From Streptococcus sp. k-402 (GTDB lineage Bacteria > Bacillota > Bacilli > Lactobacillales > Streptococcaceae): DNA of 36,058 nucleotides. Both the position numbers and the translations under genes were made by a program. Each line of letters begins with the position of its first letter. Position 1 is the first letter of the stretch. The stretch spans positions 1-36,058 of the forward strand of contig NZ_VMNB01000015.1 in the NCBI RefSeq assembly GCF_013277515.1, written 5' to 3'. This document shows, piece by piece, positions 16,466 through 26,300 of this stretch. The notes under the pieces were generated by a model, which did no database searches, was not told the DNA's origin, and saw only the letters and a list, made by a program, of their open reading frames with translations.

Positions 16466-18829
16466 CTAAGCGTCTGTTGCGACTAAGTTATACAACTTAG
16501 TATTCTTTGGTATTGGATTTTCAAATGGCACCACAACTGGCCCAGCTACGATTAAGCCAGTACCTTTAGCTTTTGGCCGTGCTAAGTAGCGAATCTGTTT
16601 ATCAGTCAGATTGACAATCTCTTTTAGGATAGCCAAATCTTGAGGTTTTTGTTTGAGTAAAATCATAAACTCACTATTTGAGAGCAATTTCCGACCTTCT
16701 TCAACAGCAGCTAGCGTTTCTACGTTCTGGGTGATTCCTGTTGGAATCGCACCATATTTCCGAATCCGTGAATACAACGTAGTAAAGAAGTCTGCTTGAG
16801 CCTTATTTTTAAATAGAATCTGCATCTCATCAAAGTAAACCCATGTAGTACATTTCCCTTGATTCTCTACAATTTGATTCCAGATATAATCCTGAATAAC
16901 CATTAAAGCAAACGGCTTCAACTTATGAGACAACTTCTTCAGATTAAAGATAACAAAGCGATGATTGAGATCCACGTTGGTATTGTGAGCAAAAATGTCC
17001 TGAGAACCAGTTGTATAGGTTTCTACCGCTAAAGCTAAGTCTTGTGCTTCGGGTTCAGGTTGTTCTTTCAAGACCTGGTGCCACTCTTTTAAAGTTGGAG
17101 TATAATGATCTGTTAAATAGCGTTCATAAGTCACACCTGTCACTCGGTCAATAATCCCAATCTGTGCATCTGTCACCTCTGACAGAATCGATTCAAACAA
17201 TCCCATCAACAAGTTTGCTTTATCCCCTATTGGATCGTCATCCTCATCATCCAAACGATCCAGATCTGGTAGATCCAAAAGATTGATATGTGTTTTAGAA
17301 CCAATCGAAATATCCACCATCTGAGCACCGAAAGCACGGCCAATATCAGAATATTCATCTTCGGGATCCACGATGATAACTCGGTCTTCTGGATATTTCA
17401 GTAAAGTTGGAATAACTTCTCCACCCTTTATTGTTGTAGATTTACCAGATCCTGAAGAACCTAACACAACTCCTGAACCCGTGTTCAAATCACGTTTTCG
17501 ATCTAGTGTAATGATATTGTTTGATAACTGATTTTGACCATAGTAGCGAGCGAGTGAGCTTTCAGACTTTAAGTCCACGTTGGTAAAAGGAACTTGCGTA
17601 GCAATATTAGCTGTCGTCATCTTTCTCATAAAATTCTTCTTCACATTCAAGAAGCACTCCCCGATAGGTAAAATCGTATTCAAAGCCTCTTCTTGATAAT
17701 AATAAAGATCTTCAAACTCTACCCCTAATTTACGGCCAGCACGCTTAATCTTCTGTTCGTTACGTTGTAGTTCCTCTTGGCTCTCTGCCTTAAAATACAC
17801 TGCAATCAAACCAGAAAAGATTTTCTGATCATACTCAGTAATCTCGTCTCGCCACTTCTTGGTAGCTTCTGAGATTTCTTGGTCACGACCAGCCACAACC
17901 GCATCATCAAAGATACCAGATTGAGCGGCCTTACGTTTAGAACGAAGTTTCCCAATTTCAGCATCTGTTTCTGCATCGTCAATTTTCTCTAAGATTTCAA
18001 CATTCTCATAAGGTTCTGCATGGATAGTAATAGCTAATTCAAATCCTAGTGTTGTTAAATCCCGAATAAGCCGATCAGACATCCAGTTTGGATAGCGGTG
18101 GGCATAAAGTATCTTGACCCAACTATCATCTATAATCATGCGTTTTTCTTGAAATTCAATTCTGTTTGGCGCAATAAATGATTTAGTAGATAAACCTGTC
18201 AAAGCAATTTCTTTATAATCAAAATTGACATATGGATTACCTCGTAGTAGCTCAGAAAAGACTTTTAGGCGATCCAAACCATTCATATCCCTAAATGTAA
18301 TATCAGCCTCCTGGAACTGAGTCCCTAGGGAAACTCCAATATCTTGTAGGATCAACTGAGCCTGTTTTCGGTCATCCGCATTCGTTGAAATGGTCACATA
18401 CTTATGTACCTCGAAGTTGTTAGCATGTGTTGTAAATCGCTCCTTGATCATCTCATTTAGCTCTTCACGATAGTCGTCAAAACCATCATTTGTTTCTTCA
18501 AACAAGATATTCTGCAAGGAGTTATCCGATACTCGACGGTTAATGACTAGGAGCTGGTAGTTACTACCCTCATCCAGTGAATTAAGAGCATCCATCGTTG
18601 TATCGATGATACTCTCTTTTTCATCTTGTTGAGCTGTCGAGTAAGAAGCATCTCCCAACATAAAGCTACGAGAATATTTCTCACGAGCAATGTGCATCAA
18701 TCCATCTTCATGTAGATGTGTGTAATTGATCGTGTTTTGCGTCGTAGGTTTCATCTGACGACGCAAGCGCTCAATTCTTTTCTTTTCTGCGTTTTCTAGT
18801 TTTTCTCTTTTGCTTTTGAATAAACTCAT
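16466..18829 (-). CDS. VirB4-family T4SS ATPase (PrgJ/TrsE-like)
   Basis: 787 aa, no membrane segment. The N-terminal half (about 30-400) is the VirB4 dimerisation region. The C-terminal motor domain has Walker A GSSGSGKS (457-464), DPEDEY (488-493), Walker B VYFDEMQ (664-670, D667/E668) and a downstream TGITQNVE motif. It powers assembly and substrate transport at the conjugation channel. The start at 18829 lies inside the 3' end of the PrgI-like gene (59-base overlap) with AGGA about 12 bases upstream. The in-frame ATG at 18754 avoids the overlap but has no ribosome site. The order PrgI, VirB4, PrgK matches pCF10. Confidence 0.92.
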   Translation of the reverse strand: MSLFKSKREKLENAEKKRIERLRRQMKPTTQNTINYTHLHEDGLMHIAREKYSRSFMLGDASYSTAQQDEKESIIDTTMDALNSLDEGSNYQLLVINRRVSDNSLQNILFEETNDGFDDYREELNEMIKERFTTHANNFEVHKYVTISTNADDRKQAQLILQDIGVSLGTQFQEADITFRDMNGLDRLKVFSELLRGNPYVNFDYKEIALTGLSTKSFIAPNRIEFQEKRMIIDDSWVKILYAHRYPNWMSDRLIRDLTTLGFELAITIHAEPYENVEILEKIDDAETDAEIGKLRSKRKAAQSGIFDDAVVAGRDQEISEATKKWRDEITEYDQKIFSGLIAVYFKAESQEELQRNEQKIKRAGRKLGVEFEDLYYYQEEALNTILPIGECFLNVKKNFMRKMTTANIATQVPFTNVDLKSESSLARYYGQNQLSNNIITLDRKRDLNTGSGVVLGSSGSGKSTTIKGGEVIPTLLKYPEDRVIIVDPEDEYSDIGRAFGAQMVDISIGSKTHINLLDLPDLDRLDDEDDDPIGDKANLLMGLFESILSEVTDAQIGIIDRVTGVTYERYLTDHYTPTLKEWHQVLKEQPEPEAQDLALAVETYTTGSQDIFAHNTNVDLNHRFVIFNLKKLSHKLKPFALMVIQDYIWNQIVENQGKCTTWVYFDEMQILFKNKAQADFFTTLYSRIRKYGAIPTGITQNVETLAAVEEGRKLLSNSEFMILLKQKPQDLAILKEIVNLTDKQIRYLARPKAKGTGLIVAGPVVVPFENPIPKNTKLYNLVATDA

Positions 18830-19145
18830 CTTTCGTATACATTCCTACCTTTCCAAATTCTGTCTCATAGGTTCGTTGTTGGATTCGGAAAAAGAAATTG
18901 ATTTTTTCTTTAATCCGCATTCGCTTGGTCATGCCTGTACCGTACATTCCTCCAGGAACGACAAATAGAGCGTCCCAAAGATAGATGTACCAATCAGGTA
19001 GACCAAAGAAGTATATAGCAATTGTCCCTGAGACAGCTACTACCAAACACACGTATAGAACAATCATTCTACCTGTTAATCCAAATAGAATAGGCCTGTC
19101 CTCTGTTTCAAATTCTCTTAAAAATTCTGATCCAATTTTTTTCAA
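18771..19145 (-). CDS. PrgI-family (VirB3-like) membrane protein
   Basis: 124 aa from a TTG start at 19145, with AAGGA seven bases upstream. The N-terminal FETEDRPILFGLTGRM segment, two membrane helices (about 28-46 and 50-70) and a basic C terminus (KRKTRKRRKEKN) fit the PrgI family, the Gram-positive counterpart of VirB3, which works with VirB4 at the inner face of the channel. Its 3' end overlaps the virB4 start by 59 bases. A 57-base gap (19146-19202) without a gene separates it from the VirB6-like gene. Confidence 0.82.
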   Translation of the reverse strand: MKKIGSEFLREFETEDRPILFGLTGRMIVLYVCLVVAVSGTIAIYFFGLPDWYIYLWDALFVVPGGMYGTGMTKRMRIKEKINFFFRIQQRTYETEFGKVGMYTKDEFIQKQKRKTRKRRKEKN

Positions 19146-19202
19146 TTAGTTTCCTTTCATATAAACATAACATCTATCAATTCTAATTTCTCTAGACATG
19201 GA

Positions 19203-19952
19203 TTATACTCCTAAAAGTTGTTTGGCTTTTCGACTAGATCCAACCATTACAAAGATATAGATAACCCCCTTGGCAATTGAAGCAAAGGCTGTTCCCCATG
19301 AATCACTGGAACCAGTCGTAACCTTTAGGATATCTGCTGCAACAATCGAATCATATACAATAGAAACAATAATTAGGATGACACCAATAAGGGCAGAGGC
19401 CGCAAAGTATTTCAAGAAATTAATCGTAACAGATCGTAACGAGTCCATCATAAAGAAGGCTACTAACAATGGAGCTAGGGCTTTAAGCATATACAAATCT
19501 AAGTAACGTAAGAAAACAATAATCCCTAAAATAATGTTAGCTACTCCACTTACAGCTTTTCCGACTAAGGTAATGATGGCTTTTTCAATCATTCCTTTCC
19601 CACCAGAAATATTAGAATCAATGGTTGTTTTAACGGTAGGTGTTACATGAGCAATCACTTTCACAACAATATTAAGTAATTCCAGAATGGCATCACAAAT
19701 CTGAGATGAAGCAGAGATCATAATGAAAGCAAATAAATATTTCATTAAAGCCTCTAACCAAATCTTCTGTGTTAATGCACCTCCCCTTGACTTGACCATT
19801 TGTGACCACGATGCCATTTCAAACCAGAAAAAAAGACCTAAAAGGATATACCCAATAGGTCTAACGGCATCAGCCATTATGTTTACAGCTTGGTTTGTCG
19901 CAGAGCTGTAACTAGAAAGAGAGCTTGTCAGCTCTCTAATATCTAAAGTCAT
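19203..19952 (-). CDS. VirB6-like polytopic membrane protein (PrgH-like position)
   Basis: 249 aa with about five or six hydrophobic segments (near 28-46, 70-88, 125-147, 150-168, 178-200 and 222-242) and short polar loops. This fits the VirB6/TrsL channel components. A Gly/Lys-rich loop with SGGKGMIEKA lies near 115-125. The gene follows the small two-TM protein by nine bases, with AGGAG seven bases before its ATG, and precedes the PrgI-like gene. Assignment rests on topology and gene order, which mirrors prgH-prgI-prgJ. Confidence 0.75.
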   Translation of the reverse strand: MTLDIRELTSSLSSYSSATNQAVNIMADAVRPIGYILLGLFFWFEMASWSQMVKSRGGALTQKIWLEALMKYLFAFIMISASSQICDAILELLNIVVKVIAHVTPTVKTTIDSNISGGKGMIEKAIITLVGKAVSGVANIILGIIVFLRYLDLYMLKALAPLLVAFFMMDSLRSVTINFLKYFAASALIGVILIIVSIVYDSIVAADILKVTTGSSDSWGTAFASIAKGVIYIFVMVGSSRKAKQLLGV

Positions 19953-19961
19953 AGGCTACTC

Positions 19962-20189
19962 CTAAAATTTTAGCTGAGACAGTGATGCAACGACTGCGGC
20001 CGCAATCCCTGCCGAAGCAACAGCTAAAAATGCACCATTAATCATAGAATCAGACCCATCATCTTGCCTTTGCTTATCTTTATTCTTTCTTCCTTGAATA
20101 TAATCAACCGCACCATTCCAGATCCAGATAAGACCTGTGATTGTTCCAACTACACCTAGACCAGTAATAATTTTTGTAATGATTTCCAT
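19962..20189 (-). CDS. Small two-TM T4SS protein (VirB2/Maff2-like)
   Basis: 75 aa with two hydrophobic helices (about 7-27 and 50-68) separated by a basic, hydrophilic loop (GRKNKDKQRQDDG). Size, topology and position at the head of the T4SS block resemble Maff2-type or VirB2-like small membrane proteins, but there is no cleavable signal peptide. It is the first gene after the terminator-like hairpin at 20230-20255, so its expression depends on read-through or on an unrecognised promoter in the 40 bases between them. Confidence 0.6.
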   Translation of the reverse strand: MEIITKIITGLGVVGTITGLIWIWNGAVDYIQGRKNKDKQRQDDGSDSMINGAFLAVASAGIAAAVVASLSQLKF

Positions 20190-20229
20190 TTTGTTTTACC
20201 TCTTTTAATTCCTTTTTTCTTTAATAAAA

Positions 20230-20255
20230 GGCACTGCAGAGATTTCTACAGTGCC
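20230..20255 (-). terminator. Rho-independent terminator or attenuator between membrane gene and T4SS operon
   Basis: On the minus strand a 7-bp stem (GGCACTG/CAGTGCC), with further AGA/TCT pairing inside, is followed by TTTTATT. It starts 16 bases after the stop of the 139-aa membrane gene. No strong promoter is visible between it and the T4SS genes, so partial read-through (attenuation) is likely. Confidence 0.75.
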
Positions 20256-20271
20256 AAACACAATACTATTT

Positions 20272-20691
20272 TTATAATTCATCAAATTCTTCACGATAAA
20301 TCGTCCGAACAGTAGCTACTAGAATACTGAGACCAATAATAACTGGAACTTCAAAATTCGGATATGGGAAAAATAACCCTCCTCCTTTTGGTGCATCAAC
20401 CACTTGACCAGCATTAATAAGTGAATCATGGGACATTCCTAAAATATGCGGTGTATACCATCCAAAAATATTATCAATTATGTTTTCGCTTGGAAAATTG
20501 AATAGATGGTGAATAATTGCCATTCCGCCAATCAATACGATTGTTATACATATTTTAGCTATAACCCACAGAATAAACATACCAATAGTGGATTTCACAA
20601 CATTAATACACCAAAGAACGATATAAAAGGGAGCTGTAAAAATCCTAATAAAAGCTACCCATAACCAGGAAAAATCACTCCCAAATTTCAT
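20272..20691 (-). CDS. Polytopic membrane protein of unknown function heading the T4SS block
   Basis: 139 aa from ATG 20691, chosen because GGAGGAG sits eight bases upstream; an in-frame TTG at 20709 would lie inside that ribosome site. Hydrophobic segments lie near residues 12-33, 35-63 and 112-128. The middle contains FNFPSENIIDNIFGWYTPHILGM and a Gly-rich KGGGLFFPYP stretch. No family recognised. It has its own promoter (20719-20747) and terminator (20230-20255). By position it corresponds to the prgD/prgE region of pCF10, but no similarity can be claimed. Confidence 0.7.
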   Translation of the reverse strand: MKFGSDFSWLWVAFIRIFTAPFYIVLWCINVVKSTIGMFILWVIAKICITIVLIGGMAIIHHLFNFPSENIIDNIFGWYTPHILGMSHDSLINAGQVVDAPKGGGLFFPYPNFEVPVIIGLSILVATVRTIYREEFDEL

Positions 20692-20718
20692 AACTCTACT
20701 CCTCCACAATCTACCGTA

Positions 20719-20747
20719 ATTATAGCATGAATCGACAATCTTAACAA
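20719..20747 (-). promoter_or_regulatory. Promoter upstream of membrane protein and T4SS block
   Basis: Minus strand: -35 TTGTTA (20742-20747), 17-bp spacer, extended -10 TGCTATAAT with TATAAT at 20719-20724. Initiation near 20712 leaves a leader of about 20 bases before ATG 20691. A perfect inverted repeat AACAATAT/ATATTGTT (20743-20762) overlaps the -35 and could be an operator. Confidence 0.7.
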
Positions 20748-20778
20748 TATTTTTATATTGTTTTTACATTATATTTTA

Positions 20779-23346
20779 CTACTTTTTATTTAATTTCCTA
20801 TAGATTATTACAGAGATTCCTAATGCTATTCCAATAATTCCTGTCAAAGTCAAGAAATTGGATAAACTAGTTCCCGTATTAGGTAATACTTTTTCAGCTT
20901 GGGTTCCTACTTCGATAATTTCATTTACAGGATCTACTTTTTCAAGACTCGGTTTGTTTTCTTTTACCTCTCCTGTATCTGGGTCAAGATAATAAGTTGT
21001 CGTAATTGTTTCTCTACCTTTAACACCAGCTTGAATAATTTTTTCTTCACCTTTCTTTAAATTTTTATTTTCTCGTTTTTCAGTTTTAAATTCTGTTTCC
21101 ATAATTTCAACTTTGGGCTTAGTCCCTACTGAAATAACTTCGTCTACCGGTTCAGTTTTTTCAACCTTTGGTTCATTTGCGGTTACTTCTCCTGTTTCAG
21201 AATTAAAACTATAGGTAATCGTGGTTGTTTCATGACCTTTGCTACCTTTTGTAACAACTGTCTTTTTACCTACTTCTGACTCTTTATCCTCAACATATGT
21301 TGTTTTATAATCCAAATCTTTAGTTGTGACAACAGGCTTTGTTCCCACAGAAATCACTTCGTCTACAGATTCAGTTTTTTCAGCCTTTGGTTCATTTGCG
21401 GTTACTTCTCCTGTTTCAGAATTAAAACTATAAGTAATCGTGGTTGTTTCATGACCTTTGCTACCTTTTGTAACAACTGTCTTTTTGCCTGCTTCTGAGT
21501 CTTTATCCTCAACATATGTTGTTTTGTAATCTAGTTCCTTAGTCGCAACAGCTGATTTGCTTCCTCTAGCCACTACTTTATCAACAGCTTCTTTAAGAAC
21601 TTCTTCTTTTATAGATGGTTCATCTTTCGTTCGAACTCCTTTTTGAGTTACATAGGTTTTAGTAGTTCTTTTAACTCCTAGAACACCTTCAGTTACAATT
21701 TTTTCTTGTCCAAACTCTAACTCAGGATCCTCTGTATAAACCGTCTTAAAAGCTATATCAGACTCTGCAACATCTACATCTTGCCCCTTTGTACCTTTTG
21801 CAATTACTTTATTAACGGCTTTTTTAAGGATTTTCTCTGTGACAGCTGGCTCCCCTACACGTTTGCCTGATTGAGTAACATAAGTCTTTGTTATTTCTTT
21901 TTGACCTACAGCACCTTCAGTTACAACTTTGGTCTGTCCAATTTCTAACTCAGGATCCTCTGTATAAGTTGTGTTAAAAGGGATGTCTTCTGTTTTCACC
22001 TCAACGTCTGATCCTTTAGTTCCTCTAAGAACAATGCGATCAACTTTAGGTTTTGTAATAGTAGTTGAAATAACCTTACCATCTTTTAGAGAAACCAATT
22101 GTGAACCTTCACTACCAGCTTGCTTTTCTTTCTCTTGACCAGCAGCCAGCGATGGATCCTCTTCATATTTGGTTTCAAAAGCAATTTTTTCAGGTCTGAG
22201 AGTATTGATTTTTTCATCGACTTTTTTACCATCTACTGTTACAGAACTGCGAATACTACGTTCCACAGACGGTGTACCAGTAAAGGTATAATTAACAGTA
22301 TAGGAACCATTATCCAAATCACCTGACCAAGAAACGGTATTATTGGTGATAGTTAGAAGAGTTTTTTGACCATTAGGAGAAACTAATTCTGCTGATGTTA
22401 ATGTCAAATCTGCTTCAGGACTAATAGAGACTGTTCCTTTTTGTTTAACGGTTCTTTCAGTGACAATTGTTTCTGTCGCAGTATTGATGAAAGCATCTTC
22501 AATATCTTTTTGAGTTTTCTTATCTCCATAGATATCAAGGACATTAGGATGTCCAATATCAATCATTTTCTGTTTCGAAGAGTTATCGCCACTATACTTA
22601 TCCAAATACAGAACACTCATGAAGGTTTTCGCATTTGCTTTCGCCCAATTCGCAAAACTTGTATCAATGGTTTCTCCTGACGACCAACCATCTGTGTACT
22701 GTAGTATCGAACGTACACGATCAGCACTTCCACCCTCCGTCAAGCGATCAAAAGTTTCTTCAAAGGGTTCATCCTTCTTATCTGTCGCAAGCTCATCAGT
22801 ATGGAAGAACGAAGCAACTAACCTATCTCCTACAATTTCTGTATATAAAACACTTCCTTTAGCTGCAAGTAAGTTATCAAACATTTTCAATGCTTCTTTT
22901 TTAGTTTTCAATTTGGAGATACGTCCATTTGGTCCATCTCCAGTAGCATAAGAAGAATCTGTATTCCCACCGTATACAGCAAAAGACACTCTATCTTCAT
23001 CTGTCAACACATTTTCAATTAGATGCTTCATAGATAGAAACTGTTCGTAACGTACAGAACCGCCACTGTATCCTAAATCTTGGCGCATCTTATCAGACAA
23101 TGACCCCGACAAATCCATGACCAGGAGTAAGTCCATAGGTTTGTGGGTAGTCTTTGTAGTGGTATCTGTTTCAGTTTTACTTTTTGCCGTAAACGTCAAG
23201 GAGTTACTATTTGCACCACCTCCATTCTCCTCTGTCGCATACACGACCACAGGATTTACAAAAGGTGCGACAACTTCAACTAAATTCGCAAATCCTAGAA
23301 CTGTTAGCCCTAAGATTACGCTACAACGCTGTTTCCATTTTCTCAT
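20779..23346 (-). CDS. LPNTG-anchored VWA-domain surface protein with six G5 domains
   Basis: 855 aa. A signal peptide (about 1-38, ending VVVYA) precedes a von Willebrand A domain (about 70-300) with the MIDAS motif DLSGS (78-82) and a later YTDGWSSG. An Ig-like stretch (about 300-370) leads into six G5 repeats (about 375-815; pattern x-x-Y-x-EDxxxxxGxxxVxxxGxxG). The end is LPNTG (821-825), a hydrophobic helix and a KLNKK tail, for sortase anchoring. VWA and G5 domains mediate adhesion to proteins and to sugar polymers. It follows the antigen I/II gene by 11 bases and is probably co-transcribed, taking the place of prgC of pCF10. The ribosome site (AGG about 12 bases upstream) is weak. Confidence 0.88.
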   Translation of the reverse strand: MRKWKQRCSVILGLTVLGFANLVEVVAPFVNPVVVYATEENGGGANSNSLTFTAKSKTETDTTTKTTHKPMDLLLVMDLSGSLSDKMRQDLGYSGGSVRYEQFLSMKHLIENVLTDEDRVSFAVYGGNTDSSYATGDGPNGRISKLKTKKEALKMFDNLLAAKGSVLYTEIVGDRLVASFFHTDELATDKKDEPFEETFDRLTEGGSADRVRSILQYTDGWSSGETIDTSFANWAKANAKTFMSVLYLDKYSGDNSSKQKMIDIGHPNVLDIYGDKKTQKDIEDAFINTATETIVTERTVKQKGTVSISPEADLTLTSAELVSPNGQKTLLTITNNTVSWSGDLDNGSYTVNYTFTGTPSVERSIRSSVTVDGKKVDEKINTLRPEKIAFETKYEEDPSLAAGQEKEKQAGSEGSQLVSLKDGKVISTTITKPKVDRIVLRGTKGSDVEVKTEDIPFNTTYTEDPELEIGQTKVVTEGAVGQKEITKTYVTQSGKRVGEPAVTEKILKKAVNKVIAKGTKGQDVDVAESDIAFKTVYTEDPELEFGQEKIVTEGVLGVKRTTKTYVTQKGVRTKDEPSIKEEVLKEAVDKVVARGSKSAVATKELDYKTTYVEDKDSEAGKKTVVTKGSKGHETTTITYSFNSETGEVTANEPKAEKTESVDEVISVGTKPVVTTKDLDYKTTYVEDKESEVGKKTVVTKGSKGHETTTITYSFNSETGEVTANEPKVEKTEPVDEVISVGTKPKVEIMETEFKTEKRENKNLKKGEEKIIQAGVKGRETITTTYYLDPDTGEVKENKPSLEKVDPVNEIIEVGTQAEKVLPNTGTSLSNFLTLTGIIGIALGISVIIYRKLNKK
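21131..21568 (-). repeat. Two 219-bp direct repeats encoding G5 domains 4 and 5
   Basis: The stretch from 21131 is repeated at an offset of exactly 219 bp (73 codons) from 21350 with few differences. The encoded units share runs such as GSKGHETTTITYSFNSETG. Neighbouring G5 units are much more diverged, so this is a recent duplication or a gene-converted pair. Confidence 0.85.
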
Positions 23347-23357
23347 AAATTTTTAAC

Positions 23358-26300
23358 CTATTCTTCCTTCTTTTTTCTCATAGATAAAGCTAAAGCGATT
23401 GTTCCCATAGCCATTCCAAGAAGAGCTAAATTGTTGGAACTACTCATACCAGTATTAGGTAATTCCACTTTTGAAACTTCTTCTTTTGGTTCCTCGTGTT
23501 TCGGTTCTTCTGGTTTTGGTTCTTCTGGTTTCGGTTCTTCTGGTTTTACTTCTTCTGGAGTATGAGTCACAACCGTATTAGATACAACTTCTACACCATT
23601 AACCGTATGACGATATGTATTTTCTACTGTTCCTGCTTGAATACGTGTCATTTGTAGATATACTTCTGCTTGAAATACTGAAGTTTCTAAAATTGACTTC
23701 AAGAAAGCATTATCAAAACTAATATCTACTTTTCCTTTGTCTCTGTCTACTATCTGACTAGTATACTTAGTTAATTCATCACCAGCTTTAAATTTTTGGC
23801 CATCACTTGTTTCAAAATCTACAGTCGCAAACACTTGATAAATACCTTGATACTCATCATGTGTTTCATCATAATCATCGCTGAACTTATACTCAAACAA
23901 CTGCTCCGAACGATTCTTTGGTATCAGGGAACCAACTAATTTATAATTAAATGTTTGATTCAACTTAAGCTCTTTACCATCTAAACTTTCTTTACTTAAA
24001 TGGTCAATCACCACGTCTTTCTTAGGTTCAATCTTCGGAACATTATTGACTACAGTTTCAGTTACATAAGCCATACCAAAATCAATCTGATAGGCTGTAT
24101 TCTCATATTTACCACCTGTTTGACCCAATTCCTTCTTAACAGTCATTGGATTAGTAATGGTCAGAACTTCTCCAGCTTGCACGTAGGTCTTGTAAAACTC
24201 CTCTGGATTCTCCGCCTCGAATACTTGAATCGCTCCTTTAGGAGTAAAATTGCTGGACTTCAAGGCTTCTTGGACACCTGATGGTGCCTTATCTAGACTC
24301 TCATAAAGAGCCATTTTCAAACCTTTAACTACTTGCCCTTTAGAATCCGTTACTTGAACACCGTCTTGATTGATGGTAACAGCTTCTTCTGGGTAATCAT
24401 CAACGATATAGAACCCTTTGCCAATACGGTCTTTATCTGCTTCAATGCCCTTGTATTGGCTATAATCTGCCGTTACCTTGTAGTAGTTGACAGAGCCTGC
24501 CAAGACCTGTTTCCCATCGATGTTCACGCCTGCTTTATTCAAATTCTTCTTGGTTGGTTTCGCAGTAGGAACATTATTTACAACTGTATCCGTGATATAA
24601 GCTGAACCAAAATCAACTTGATAAGCTGTATTTTCAAATGATTTCCCTGTATTTCGCAGTTCTTCCTTAGTTACCATTGGATCAATAATTGTAACCGATT
24701 TTCCTGTTTTAATATATTGGTTAAAATAGGCTTCTGGATCATCAACTAAAAATACTTGGAAAGCTCCCTTGGGCTTAATTTCAGAACTAGCAAGAAAAGC
24801 TTTGACCTTATCATTATCAACGGCATCTATAGAATCATACTGATACACTGAGATACCAGCAACTTCTTGTCCTTCGCTATCAATATAACGAATATCCGAT
24901 TGATTAATCGTAACAGCCTCTTCTGGGTAATCATCAATTGCTCCGAATCCTTTTAAAATAGTAGATGAATCTGCCTTCATCCCCTTATATTGATCATAAT
25001 CCAAGGTAATATGGTAGTAATTTGTCGAACCAGCTAGAACTGGTTTACCATCAATGATAACTTTATCCTTATTATGATTGTGTTTGATTGGCTGAATTAA
25101 GTTGTTATTTGGATTATCAGGGTCATTCGGTTTACCAGGTGTTGAAACCTGAACAATATTTGAATAACTTTCGTACTTATTGTTAATTTTTAATTGGAAG
25201 TTATTCTTGTAGGTTGCTCCATCATTTGTAACTTTTCCTACTAGAATTGGAGCTGGAACCAGCACTTCTTTACTCAAATCCTGATTTAACTTAGATTTCA
25301 AACTTTCTAAGCCTTTCACCCGAACAACATGGCTCGATTCGTCATAAGTTAATTCAAAATCTGAGCTAATTTTTTTGGAAGCTTCAACATCTAACACAAA
25401 ACCTGAAGGCAAGGCATCCACAATTTCAAAGTCTGTAATAACTTCACGATTAGCTGGAAGAGGCTTAGTTGTTAATTCCCACTGTACCGTTGAAAGTTTA
25501 GGTACATAGCTTTTATCAATAGACTCGCCAGAAGAATTTTTTACAAACTTTTCTAGGTCAGGCATTGCCTGTAAGCGTGCATATCTAACCCTTACTGTTG
25601 GAGGAGATAGTAAAGAGGGGATCTCTTTTTCCTTTGGCTCCTCAGGTTTAGGTGGGAGTGCATCTTCAGGTTTTTCAGTTGGAGAATTTGGTGGAATGGT
25701 TTCCTTCTCATAGGTTGGCTCAAATGGTTTTGTTAAGAAAGGTATCTTTTTCAACTCTGCACCATCTCCCAGAATTGTGAAGACAATGTTTTGAGCATTT
25801 CCACTCGCATTCTCTGTATCCCATTCAGCGGGAGTTCTTCCCTCTGTCGAACCAGGAGATGATGTGTGAAGGTACGTTAAACTGGAACCATACCCCACTG
25901 AAGCAAAGGAGCCCTTAGGAATATCCGAGGTATCATTAACTCCATTTTCTACTCCCTTCATAACGCGACCATCAAAATCCAAACCTGAACCACTTGGATT
26001 AATAACCATTCCACGACCAGACGAGCCATAACTCAAATTTGAACCTTGACCCCAATCTACATCGGTAATAACTGTTCCAATTAATAGGGAAACAGGAGTT
26101 GTCGTACCTTCAATATAAAAATCAAAAATCAACTCTAAACGTGTATGATTATTATAAACAAAATAAAGACTACCACCATCTCCACTCTTGAGGTAGATAT
26201 CTGAATCTGTCACAGGAACACCATTTCGAACTTCTCCCTGATAGTCTCCTAAGTCCGAAACCATGACTTTTGCCATGATCTTTCTACCATCTGTCAACGT

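Noticed and set aside
20743..20762. Perfect 8-bp hairpin as terminator of the VWA gene
   Set aside because: In the direction of the genes it is not followed by a U-run; the T-run is on the other strand, where no gene exists. It overlaps the -35 of the next promoter and is better read as an operator.
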